A DNA stretch of 64,000 bases, taken from positions 396,555 to 460,554 of the forward strand of contig NZ_JAJUWU010000003.1 in assembly GCF_021390325.1 (NCBI RefSeq). Direction: 5' to 3'. The notes under the pieces are model-generated. The model did not search any database. It was not told the DNA's origin and saw only the letters and a program-made list of their open reading frames with translations. This DNA is from Jiella avicenniae (lineage in GTDB: Bacteria; Pseudomonadota; Alphaproteobacteria; Rhizobiales; Rhizobiaceae). A program made the translations under genes and the position numbers. Below are positions 8,592 to 16,035 of the stretch, piece after piece (within the stretch, counting starts at the first letter, position 1; every line of letters begins with the position of its first letter).

Positions 8592-8828
8592 GTGACGATG
8601 ATTACGGTGCTCCGTTCCGGCGCCCTGCGCGTCGTCATTTTCACGGACGATCATCTGCCGGCACACGTGCATGTGTTCGGCGATGCAGAAGCGAAAATCG
8701 ATATCTCCGGCTCGGAGCCCCGACTGATTTCGAACTCGATGCGGCATGGCGAACTGCGCAGGGCGAGCGCGCTGGTCGCGGATCGACAAGCGTTTCTTCT
8801 CGAAAAATGGAGAGAGCTCCATGGCTGA
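8592..8828 (+). CDS. DUF4160 domain protein (small, possible toxin-antitoxin-like partner)
   Basis: This 78-residue protein matches the DUF4160 pattern: a short beta-rich fold with FTDDHLPAHVHVFGDAEAKIDI, in which histidines of the H-x-P-x-H-x-H region are conserved. The start is GTG at 8592, or ATG at 8598; neither has a clear Shine-Dalgarno. It overlaps the next gene (DUF2442) by 8 bp, so the two are co-translated. DUF4160 and DUF2442 genes commonly travel as a pair in bacteria; a toxin-antitoxin-like role has been suspected but is not shown by this sequence. Confidence 0.8.
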   Translation: MTMITVLRSGALRVVIFTDDHLPAHVHVFGDAEAKIDISGSEPRLISNSMRHGELRRASALVADRQAFLLEKWRELHG

Positions 8829-9234
8829 ATTCGAGTTTCCGGAGGCGGACGTGGAAACGGCCATCCGTCGTGCCGAAGATGACAAATCCTCACGGCCGGA
8901 ACCGCTGGACGTCCGCTATGATTCTGCTTCTGGCCGGGTCATCGTGGAATTCACCAATGGTTCGGCGTTCATGGTGCCGGCACGATCACTGCAGGGCTTG
9001 CAGCACGCCTCGGACGAAGAGTTGGCGGATGTCGAACTCGTGGGCAGCTACGGCCTTCATTGGGAAAAGCTCGATACGGACTTCACCATCCCCGGCCTGA
9101 TGGCGGGTCTATTCGGAACGGCTCGTTACATGGCGGAGATCCAGTCCAAAGGGGGAATGTCCCGCTCGCCTGCCAAGACCGCGGCCGCCCGCCGAAATGG
9201 CAGGAAAGGCGGCCGACCCCAGAAGACGGCGTGA
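8821..9234 (+). CDS. DUF2442 domain protein with basic GRP tail
   Basis: The 137-residue protein has a central DUF2442 domain (about residues 25-95: LDVRYDSASGRVIVEFTNGSAFMVP...LVGSYGLHWEKLDTDFTIPGLM). It ends in a basic tail, AAARRNGRKGGRPQK, resembling an AT-hook (G-R-P core in lysine/arginine). That tail suggests DNA binding and autoregulation, as expected of an antitoxin-like partner. The ATG at 8821 overlaps the DUF4160 gene by 8 bp. The function is inferred from pairing and tail only. Confidence 0.8.
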   Translation: MAEFEFPEADVETAIRRAEDDKSSRPEPLDVRYDSASGRVIVEFTNGSAFMVPARSLQGLQHASDEELADVELVGSYGLHWEKLDTDFTIPGLMAGLFGTARYMAEIQSKGGMSRSPAKTAAARRNGRKGGRPQKTA

Positions 9235-9269
9235 CCCGACGAATGAGGAACTCGGACCCTCCGACGATC

Positions 9270-10022
9270 TTACGTCCCCGCCTCTGTCGGCCCCTCGCTC
9301 CGGGCGTAAAGCTCGAGCGAGCGGTCGAGATGGTCGCGCATCGTCGCCACCGCCCCTTCGGCGTCGTGGGCGGCGATGCGGTCGACGATGCGCGCGTGCT
9401 CGGCCAGGGTGATCTCCTCCTTGCCGGACCAGTGCAGCAGCGCGGTGTGGTACTCGAACAGCCAGCGCAGCATCGCCACCGAGACGGCGGCGATGATCGG
9501 ATTGTCGGCGATTTCGGCGATGCGGGCGTGGAACGCCATGTCGGTCTGGATGAAGGGCACGGGATCGGTGCCGAGCAGCGCGCGCTGGCGGGCGACGAGG
9601 TCCCGCAGCTCCGCGACGTCGCCCTCCGTTGCCTTCTCGGCCGCGAGCCGAACGATGCCGAGTTCGAACATCCGCCGCGCCTGCTTGAGGTGCTCGAGAT
9701 TGGACGGCACGGCGTCGAGCAGCAGCCGGGCGATCTCGTCCGAGCGGTCGAGGACGGTGCCGGCGGTGATTTCGTTCACCCGGCTGCGCTCGCCGTGGCT
9801 GATGGAGATCAGGCCGGAATTGTGCAGCGACTGCAGCGCCTCGCGCACCGCCGGGCGGCCGACGCCGAAGCGCTCCATCAGCGCCCGTTCCGACGGCATC
9901 GCATCGCCGGGCTTCAACGCACCGGTCCGAATCATCTGGCGCAGCCGCGCGAGCACCTGGTCCGACAGTTTCCGGCGAACGATCTTGTCCCCCTCGGGGC
10001 CTGGGGAGAGTTGCGACGCCAC
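9270..10022 (-). CDS. FadR/GntR-family transcriptional regulator (NanR-like)
   Basis: The 250-residue protein has a GntR winged helix (about residues 16-85: LKPGDAMPSERALMERFGVGRPAVREALQSL) and a C-terminal FCD domain (about 105-235) with DMAFHARIAEIADNPII and the later AEHARIVDRIAAHD carrying likely metal ligands. The start is GTG with a good GAGGAAAG Shine-Dalgarno 5 nt upstream. It is the last leftward gene after the sugar catabolic operon, 173 bp from the Gfo/Idh gene. It is thus a second candidate regulator for that operon beside the divergent GntR gene at 21057. Confidence 0.88.
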   Translation of the reverse strand: MASQLSPGPEGDKIVRRKLSDQVLARLRQMIRTGALKPGDAMPSERALMERFGVGRPAVREALQSLHNSGLISISHGERSRVNEITAGTVLDRSDEIARLLLDAVPSNLEHLKQARRMFELGIVRLAAEKATEGDVAELRDLVARQRALLGTDPVPFIQTDMAFHARIAEIADNPIIAAVSVAMLRWLFEYHTALLHWSGKEEITLAEHARIVDRIAAHDAEGAVATMRDHLDRSLELYARSEGPTEAGT

Positions 10023-10195
10023 GGGCTTTCCTCGAATGCGCTTCGGCCGGCCGACGGTTTCTCGGACCAGTCATGGGGTTTCATCCACGAAGCGGCGCGG
10101 CGGTCAAGTTTGACGATGCGGCACCCGCCCGGCGTCAGTTGCGCGACGCCTCCCCCGAGCGTTGCTCCATCGGCGTGAAGGGACCAGCCGCCCGC

Positions 10196-11215
10196 TCACA
10201 GATCCGCGGGCCGGACCGTCTGCCCGGTCGCGGCCGAGCGATAGGCCGCCTCGACCAGGGCGAGGGTCTTCAGATTGTCCCGGCCCGAAGTCTCGGGCTC
10301 CCGGCCGGCGGCGATGCAGTCGACGAAATGCCGCTGGATGATCGATACGCTCTCCTGGATGTTGTGCCACGGTTTCTCGGCCCACGGGAGGAGCGGCGGT
10401 TCGACGTCGGCAATGCTCTCGCCGCCCTTCGTCTGCACCGTGAGCCGATAGCCGGCATCGAGGCGGAGCGTCCCCTCGCTGCCGTCGATCTCGAGAAGCG
10501 TCTGGGGAAATGTCTCCGGCTGGCGCCGCGTCGCGTAGGAACAGTCGACGACGCTGCTAGCCCCTTGCGAATGCTGCAGCAGCATCGTCGCGACGTCCTC
10601 GCCGCGGATCTGCGGGTTGACGCGTTTCGTCGCGGCCGACAGCCGCTCGACGTCGCCGAAGAAGGCGCGGGCGATGTCGAGGATGTGGATGCCGAGATCC
10701 TCGATGATGAAGCGCTCGCCCTCGGCGAGATAGGGCTGGCCGGAAAAGACGTCGTAGCCCGAGCGGAACGAGATGCGCCCGAAGAAGGGCGCGCCGATCG
10801 CCCCTTCGCGCACCGTCTCGATCGCCCGGCGCACGGCCGACTGCCAACGGAAGTTCTCGTGCACCATCAGGACGCGCCCGGCGCTCTCCACCGCCTCGAC
10901 CATGGCTCGGGCATCCGCCATCGTCGCCGCGAAGGGCTTCTGGCAAATCACGTCGAGGCCCGCCGCGGCCGCCATCTCCACAAGCGGCCGATGGCTCGGC
11001 ACGGTGGTCGCGATGTCGACGAAATCGAGCTGCTCGGCCTCCAGCATCGCTGCGGCATCGCGATAGGTGCGCGCGATCGCGAACCGCTCGGCGGTGTCTG
11101 ACAGTCTCGTCCCGTCCTGGTCGCACAGGGCGACGATGTCGGCACCCTCGATCCCGGACCACGCGTGAAGCTGGTTCTGGGCGAAAAAGCCGCAGCCGAT
11201 CAGCGCGCCTTTCAT
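10196..11215 (-). CDS. Gfo/Idh/MocA-family NAD(P)-dependent oxidoreductase
   Basis: The 339-residue protein has an N-terminal Rossmann domain (ALIGCGFFAQNQ at residues 4-15), the family signature lysine in CQKPFA (a QKP version of the usual EKP), and the mixed alpha/beta C-terminal domain starting near FRSGYDVFSGQPYL. Members oxidise or reduce sugars, sugar acids or inositols at a ring hydroxyl. An AGGAGATCTCCT palindrome (11218-11229) covers its ribosome-binding site. It sits 336 bp beyond the SMP-30 genes, so it may have its own promoter within the same catabolic locus. Confidence 0.88.
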   Translation of the reverse strand: MKGALIGCGFFAQNQLHAWSGIEGADIVALCDQDGTRLSDTAERFAIARTYRDAAAMLEAEQLDFVDIATTVPSHRPLVEMAAAAGLDVICQKPFAATMADARAMVEAVESAGRVLMVHENFRWQSAVRRAIETVREGAIGAPFFGRISFRSGYDVFSGQPYLAEGERFIIEDLGIHILDIARAFFGDVERLSAATKRVNPQIRGEDVATMLLQHSQGASSVVDCSYATRRQPETFPQTLLEIDGSEGTLRLDAGYRLTVQTKGGESIADVEPPLLPWAEKPWHNIQESVSIIQRHFVDCIAAGREPETSGRDNLKTLALVEAAYRSAATGQTVRPADL

Positions 11216-11551
11216 TCAGGAGATCTCCTCGTTTGCCGAGCACCGCTTCCGCCCGCAGCGCCGACCAAGCTCCGCGGCGACGCCAACCCTGATCGATGAA
11301 GACGGCGGCAGGTGTAGCGTCGGCGCTGCGCCCCCAGGACCCTGCCTCCGGCACGGGTACGGCCATCGGCGCCAGCATCGCAGGTCGGCGGCTCTTTTGT
11401 CAGGCAGATGACTCGATGTTTCTCGATCCCATGTCAACAGGTGTGACGAGTATGCTGCATGGCGGCTCCTGGCCCGCCGATTGGCACGGCGGGACCCATG
11501 GGCAGTTCGCTCCAGGCCGGACCGCCCCCTCCCGCCACGCGGCCGCTTCGC
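11216..11551. other. Non-coding gap upstream of the Gfo/Idh gene
   Basis: These 336 bp lie between the start of the Gfo/Idh gene and the stop of an SMP-30 gene, and I see no credible gene in them. On the minus strand they contain a consensus -35 (TTGACA, 11437-11432) with a poor -10. Close by, two ATCGAG direct repeats 10 bp apart (11427-11422 and 11417-11412) could be a regulator site. A 7-bp stem (CCCGCCG/CGGCGGG, 11473-11493) lies downstream of the SMP-30 gene and may be a weak terminator. Confidence 0.5.
11473..11493 (-). terminator. Possible weak terminator after the SMP-30 pair
   Basis: A 7-bp GC-rich inverted repeat (CCCGCCG and CGGCGGG, 7-nt loop) lies 59 bp downstream of the second SMP-30 stop. 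No T-run follows. It may mark partial termination between the SMP-30 genes and the Gfo/Idh gene. Confidence 0.3.
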
Positions 11552-12430
11552 TCACGCGCCGAAGCGCGGCTCCGGCACGCCGCGGATGCCGAGATCGTGG
11601 ATGGCGAAGAGGCTGCCGCGCATCACGCCGTCGCCGGGAAAGCGGGGCAGAGGCGGCTTCGCCATCGAGGTGACGTAGAGAATGTCGAGGTCGGGGCCGC
11701 CGAACATCACGCTGGTGACCTTCTTGACCGGCATGTCGATGATCCTCTCCACGGCGCCGTCGGGCGTGTAGCGGACCAGCTTGCCGGCATAGACGAGCGC
11801 GCTCCATAGGCAGCCCTCGGCATCGACCGTCGCGCCGTCGGCCGCGCCGCCGCCCGTCGTGTCGACCCTGGCGAAGGTGCGCCGGTTGGAGATCGTGCCG
11901 GTCCCGGCGTCGAAGTCGTAGGCCCAGATCTCGCCGGTCCACGTATCGGTGAAGTAGAAGGTCCCGTCGTCCGGGGCGAAGCACGGACCGTTCGAGCAGA
12001 TGATGTCGGTGTCGACTTTGGTGACGGAAAAATCCGGATCGAGCCGGTAGAGCGCGCCGAAAGGCCCCTCCTCCATCGTGTCCATGGAGCCGGCGAAGAA
12101 CCGGCCCTTGCGGTCGACCTTGCCGTCGTTGATGCGGTTGGCCGGCCGGTCCGGCTCCGGATCGTGGATGAGATCGACGTCGCCGGTCCTGAAATCGAGG
12201 GTGTGGAAGCCGCCCTGCAGCGAGACGATCGCGCCCTCCCCGTCCTTTCTCAGAGCCATCGAGCCGATCTTTTCCGGCACGTCCCAGGCGCGCAGCTCGC
12301 GGCCGTCCGCCGTCGTGCGGAACACCCGGCCGTCGAAGCTGTCGATGAAGTACAGCCGCTCTTGGCCGACGTCCCAGAGCGGGCCCTCGCCCAGCGTCGT
12401 CTTCACGTCGAGAAGAACTTCGATGCGCAT
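11552..12430 (-). CDS. SMP-30/gluconolactonase family lactonase, copy A
   Basis: The 292-residue protein is a six-bladed SMP-30/regucalcin-type propeller. Metal-site residues are visible: the N-terminal glutamate in LGEGPLWD, the asparagine region RINDGKVDRKGRFFAGSMD, and ICSNGPCFAPDDGTFYFTDT with the catalytic-type aspartate. These enzymes hydrolyse sugar lactones to aldonates. It lies 11 bp after a close paralogue, has an AGGAG Shine-Dalgarno, and is embedded in a sugar transporter operon. It therefore probably opens a lactone made by a sugar dehydrogenase of the same operon. Confidence 0.88.
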   Translation of the reverse strand: MRIEVLLDVKTTLGEGPLWDVGQERLYFIDSFDGRVFRTTADGRELRAWDVPEKIGSMALRKDGEGAIVSLQGGFHTLDFRTGDVDLIHDPEPDRPANRINDGKVDRKGRFFAGSMDTMEEGPFGALYRLDPDFSVTKVDTDIICSNGPCFAPDDGTFYFTDTWTGEIWAYDFDAGTGTISNRRTFARVDTTGGGAADGATVDAEGCLWSALVYAGKLVRYTPDGAVERIIDMPVKKVTSVMFGGPDLDILYVTSMAKPPLPRFPGDGVMRGSLFAIHDLGIRGVPEPRFGA

Positions 12431-12441
12431 CGCATTTGCTC

Positions 12442-13314
12442 CTATCCGAGAAAGCGTGGTTCCGGCAGGCCCCGCACGCCGAGGCCGATGACCGCGAACA
12501 GCCCGCCCGCCTCGCGGTGGCGGTGGTAGCTGCCCTGGTATGGCCGAGCCATGGAGGTGACGAAGACGACGTCGAGATCGGGACCGCCGAAGGTGAGACT
12601 GGTGGTGGATTCGACCGGCAGGTTGACGATCCGGTCGATCACACCGTTCGGATCGAAGCGCACGAGCCGGCCCGAATAGACCTCGACGCTCCAGACGAAG
12701 CCCTCGGCGTCGACCGTCGCGCCGTCCGGCAGGCCGCGCATTCCCTCGAAGCTCGCGAAGACGCGCCGCGAGCGGACCGCGCCGGTCGCCGTGTCGTAGT
12801 CATAGGCGTAGATGACGCGCCGGCCGGTGTCAGCGAAGTAGAGCGTCTTGCCGTCGGGGCTGAAGCAGGGGCCGTTGGAACAGACGATGCCGCGGTCGAG
12901 CTCGTGCACCGAAAGGTCCGGATCGAGCCGGAACAGCGCGCCGACCGGATCGCTCTCCTCGAAATCCATCGACCCGGCGAGAAAGCGGCCCTGACGGTCG
13001 ACCTTGCCGTCGTTGAGCCGTGGGCGCAGCTCGCCCGGTTGGGTTTCGCAGATCCGCTCGACGGCGCCGGTGGCAAAGTCGAGGGTGAAGAAGCCCGAGC
13101 GCAGGGCGACGATCGCGCCGCCCTTTTCTCGGAGCGCCAGCGAACCGATCGGCTCCGGCACCGGCCAGCTCTTGCGCTCGCCCCCGCGCGCGTCGCAGGA
13201 ATGGACCGCGGGCCCGTAGGAATCGATCCAGTAGAGCCTCTGTTCGTCGACGTCCCAGAGCGGGCCTTCGCCGAGGCTGTCCCGCTGGTCAGTGAGGAGT
13301 TCGATCCGCAGCAT
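12442..13314 (-). CDS. SMP-30/gluconolactonase family lactonase, copy B
   Basis: The 290-residue protein is a paralogue of its downstream neighbour, sharing LGEGPLWDV, RLNDGKVDRQGRFLAGSMD and VCSNGPCFSPDGKTLYFADT, so the same metal ligands are present. Two adjacent lactonases suggest either a duplication with different lactone specificities or two lactone steps. The start is ATG at 13314 with a GGGGAG Shine-Dalgarno. It follows the BKACE gene by 16 bp in one transcription unit. Confidence 0.88.
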   Translation of the reverse strand: MLRIELLTDQRDSLGEGPLWDVDEQRLYWIDSYGPAVHSCDARGGERKSWPVPEPIGSLALREKGGAIVALRSGFFTLDFATGAVERICETQPGELRPRLNDGKVDRQGRFLAGSMDFEESDPVGALFRLDPDLSVHELDRGIVCSNGPCFSPDGKTLYFADTGRRVIYAYDYDTATGAVRSRRVFASFEGMRGLPDGATVDAEGFVWSVEVYSGRLVRFDPNGVIDRIVNLPVESTTSLTFGGPDLDVVFVTSMARPYQGSYHRHREAGGLFAVIGLGVRGLPEPRFLG

Positions 13315-13330
13315 CGGCCATCTCCCCGCC

Positions 13331-14263
13331 TCAGAAGCCGACCTGATCGCCGCCCTTCAGCGACAGGATCCGGCGTGCCTCGTCGGGGGTCGCGACTTCG
13401 AGACCGAGCCCCTCGATGATCTTGCGCACCATCGTGACCTGCTCGGCATTCGAGGTCGCGAGCTTGCCCTTGCCCGCCCACAGGCTGTCCTCCAGCCCGA
13501 CGCGGACGTTGCCGCCGAGGGCAGCCGACTGTGCAGCGATCCTGAGCTGGCTCGCCCCGGCGCCGAGCACCGACCAGCGGAAGTCCGCCCCGAACAGTCG
13601 GTCGGCGGTGCGCTTCATGTGCTGGACGTCTTCGGGATGTGTGCCGATGCCGCCGAGAAGGCCGAACACCGACTGGACGAAGAACGGCGCCTTGACGAGC
13701 CCGCGGTCGGCGAAATGCGCCAGATTGTAGAGATGGGCGATGTCGTAGCACTCGAACTCGAAGCGCGTGCCGTTGTCGTAGCAGGTCTCGAGAATGTACT
13801 CGATGTCCTTGAACGAGTTGCGGAAGACGAGGTCTTTGGTGGCTTCCAGATGCGGCTTTTCCCAGTCGAACTTGAAGCTGTCGTACTTCTGGACGAGGTG
13901 ATAGAGGCCGAAATTGATCGAGCCCATGTTGAGCGAGGCGACTTCCGGTTTGAACTGCGCCGCCGGGCGGACCCGCTCCTCGACCTTCATGTAGGGGCTG
14001 CCGCCGGTGGTGATGTTGATCGCCGCATCGGTCCCCTGTTTGATGCGCGGCAGGAAGCGGGCGAAGGCCTCCGGCGTCTGGTCCGGCTTGCCGGTCTCGG
14101 GATCGCGGGCATGCAGATGCAGGATGGCCGCGCCCGCCTCGGCGGCACCGATCGCCGCCTCGGTGATCTCGTCCGGTGTGATCGGCAGATGCGGCGACAT
14201 GGTCGGCGTATGGATCGCGCCGGTCACCGCGCAGGTGATGATGACTTTGCCTTGGGTGCTCAT
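13331..14263 (-). CDS. BKACE (DUF849) family beta-keto acid cleavage enzyme
   Basis: The 310-residue TIM-barrel protein has the BKACE start (IITCAVTGAIHTP), the zinc-binding HLH in ILHLHARDP (H49, H51), the INITTGGSPYM loop, and the C-terminal VRVGLEDSLW motif. The family cleaves a beta-keto acid with acetyl-CoA to give acetoacetate and a new acyl-CoA; 3-keto-5-aminohexanoate and dehydrocarnitine are known substrates. The gene directly follows a 3-hydroxyacid dehydrogenase that could produce its beta-keto acid. In this sugar-type operon the substrate may be a 3-keto sugar acid, which is inference. The ATG at 14263 gives the family-typical N-terminus. Confidence 0.9.
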   Translation of the reverse strand: MSTQGKVIITCAVTGAIHTPTMSPHLPITPDEITEAAIGAAEAGAAILHLHARDPETGKPDQTPEAFARFLPRIKQGTDAAINITTGGSPYMKVEERVRPAAQFKPEVASLNMGSINFGLYHLVQKYDSFKFDWEKPHLEATKDLVFRNSFKDIEYILETCYDNGTRFEFECYDIAHLYNLAHFADRGLVKAPFFVQSVFGLLGGIGTHPEDVQHMKRTADRLFGADFRWSVLGAGASQLRIAAQSAALGGNVRVGLEDSLWAGKGKLATSNAEQVTMVRKIIEGLGLEVATPDEARRILSLKGGDQVGF

Positions 14264-14280
14264 GGGAGTCTCGTCCTGTT

Positions 14281-15240
14281 TCAGCGGCCGGCGTCGTCGT
14301 CGGCGCGTTTCTTGTGGGCGGACAGCGCCATCAGGCGCCGGTCCCGCCAGAGCTGGCGCTCGGCCAGCCGATCCTCGGGCAGCCGGTCGCGCCGCGACTT
14401 GAGAACCGTGTCGAGCACCGGCCCCGACCAGTCGACGCGCTCCTTCATCCCCTCGAACAGGCCGCGATAGAGGCCTTGATAGCGGGCGACGTAATCCTTC
14501 ACGCCGCCGGGAGCGTTGAGATCGATCGTCTCGAACGGCCCCATGAACGACCAGCGCAGCGCCAGCCCCTCGGCGATGCCGGCATCGACGTCCTCCGGCG
14601 AGGCGTAGCCGCCGGCGACCAGCCGGAACGCCTCCTCCAGGAGCGCGCCCTGCAGGCGGTTCATGATGAAGCCGTCGATCTCGCGCGCCATGACGAGGGG
14701 CGTCTGTCCGATGGCCCGCAGCAGGGCTTCGCCCCGCGACATCGCCTCGGCCGTCGTCCAGGGAGCGGGCACGAGCTCGACCGCCGGCACGAGATAAGGC
14801 GGATTGATCGGATGGGCGACGAGGCAGCGCGAACGGCCGGGCAGCCCCTCGGAGATCGCCGAGGGCAGAAGCGCCGAACTGGAGCTGGCGAGGATCGTTT
14901 CGGGCGCGGCGATGGCGTCGAGCCGGGCGAAGGTCTCGCGCTTCACCGCGATCACCTCCGGTCCGCATTCCTGCACCCAATCCGCGCCGTCGAGCGCGTC
15001 TTCGATCTCCGCGTGGCAGCTGAGGCGGGACAGCGTCTCGGCCGGCGTCGAACCGAGCAGCAGATCGTTCGCGGCGAGATCGTCGGCCACCGTGCTGATG
15101 AAGGTCACCGCCTGTTCCGGCACGGCGGGATCGGGATCGAACAGCCGCGCCTTGCAGCCGGCGCGCGCGAAGGTGATCGCCCAGGCGCGGCCGATGAGGC
15201 CGGAGCCGACGATCGCGACCGTGGTCTGCGAGGGCACCAT
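14281..15240 (-). CDS. 3-hydroxyacyl-CoA dehydrogenase family protein (lambda-crystallin / L-gulonate 3-dehydrogenase / carnitine dehydrogenase type)
   Basis: The 319-residue protein has an NAD-binding motif (GSGLIG, residues 12-17), the catalytic histidine in VAHPINPPYLVP (H143), and the SSSSALLPS and DGFIMNRLQ motifs of the short 3-hydroxyacid dehydrogenases. Relatives oxidise L-carnitine or L-gulonate at C3 to a beta-keto acid. It precedes the BKACE gene by 17 bp, which matches the known dehydrogenase-BKACE pairing. Its stop region lacks the crotonase domain of full fatty-acid oxidation enzymes. The start ATG overlaps the SDR stop by one base (TGATG). Confidence 0.88.
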   Translation of the reverse strand: MVPSQTTVAIVGSGLIGRAWAITFARAGCKARLFDPDPAVPEQAVTFISTVADDLAANDLLLGSTPAETLSRLSCHAEIEDALDGADWVQECGPEVIAVKRETFARLDAIAAPETILASSSSALLPSAISEGLPGRSRCLVAHPINPPYLVPAVELVPAPWTTAEAMSRGEALLRAIGQTPLVMAREIDGFIMNRLQGALLEEAFRLVAGGYASPEDVDAGIAEGLALRWSFMGPFETIDLNAPGGVKDYVARYQGLYRGLFEGMKERVDWSGPVLDTVLKSRRDRLPEDRLAERQLWRDRRLMALSAHKKRADDDAGR

Positions 15241-16034
15241 CACAGCGTCTCCACGTTGCCGTCGACGCCGAGCGACTGGCCGGACAGATTGCGGCCGGCA
15301 TTCGACAGGAGGAAGGCCGTCGTTGCCGCCACGTCTTCCGGCGTCACCATCCGGCGCAGCGAGATCTTCTCGAGATAGCGCGCCTCCATCTCCTCGTAGG
15401 GAACGCCAAGCTGCACGGCCCGGTCGCGGATGACGCCCTCCATCCGCGGGCCCGACACGATGCCGGGCAGGATCGCGTTGACGCGGATCCCGGCGGGTCC
15501 GAGTTCCTTGGCGAGACTCTGGGTGAAGCCGATGACGCCGAACTTTGCCGAGGCGTAGGGCGTGCGGTAGGCATAGCCGTGTCGGCCGGCCGCCGAGGAC
15601 ATGTTGACGATCGCCCCCCCGCCGGCCGCCTTGAGAAGCGGCACGGCCAGCCGCGTGCACAGGAACTGGCCGGTCAGGCCGATGTCGAGGCAGCGGCGCC
15701 AGTCGGCGGGCGAGATCTCCTCGACGCCCCCGGTCGGCCCGGCGATGCCGGCATTGTTGACCAGCGCGTCGAGACCGCCGAGACCGTCGGCGACGGCGGC
15801 GAAGAACCGTTCCACCCCAGCTTCGTCGGAGACGTCCGCCTCGACCGCGAGACAGCCGGGAAGCGCGGCCCGGGCCGCCTCCAGTGCCGCCGGCGAGATG
15901 TCGCAGATCGCCAGCCGGCAGCCCATCGCGTGAAGCAGCCTGGCGATGGCGAGGCCGATGCCCGAGGCTCCGGCCGTCACGACGACGCGTTGGCCGGACA
16001 GTCCGGCGAGGATGTTGGGATCTTGATCTGCCAT
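15240..16034 (-). CDS. Short-chain dehydrogenase/reductase (SDR), sugar- or polyol-type
   Basis: This 264-residue classical SDR has the cofactor motif TAGASGIG (residues 20-27), NNAG, the catalytic serine in NMSSAAG and YASAK. The start is taken as ATG at 16034, one base after the permease stop; a GTG at 16055 would add seven residues and overlap the permease gene. It probably performs the first oxidation of the imported sugar (to a lactone) or a later hydroxyl oxidation. It is translationally coupled to both neighbours. Confidence 0.87.
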   Translation of the reverse strand: MADQDPNILAGLSGQRVVVTAGASGIGLAIARLLHAMGCRLAICDISPAALEAARAALPGCLAVEADVSDEAGVERFFAAVADGLGGLDALVNNAGIAGPTGGVEEISPADWRRCLDIGLTGQFLCTRLAVPLLKAAGGGAIVNMSSAAGRHGYAYRTPYASAKFGVIGFTQSLAKELGPAGIRVNAILPGIVSGPRMEGVIRDRAVQLGVPYEEMEARYLEKISLRRMVTPEDVAATTAFLLSNAGRNLSGQSLGVDGNVETL

Positions 16035-16035
16035 G

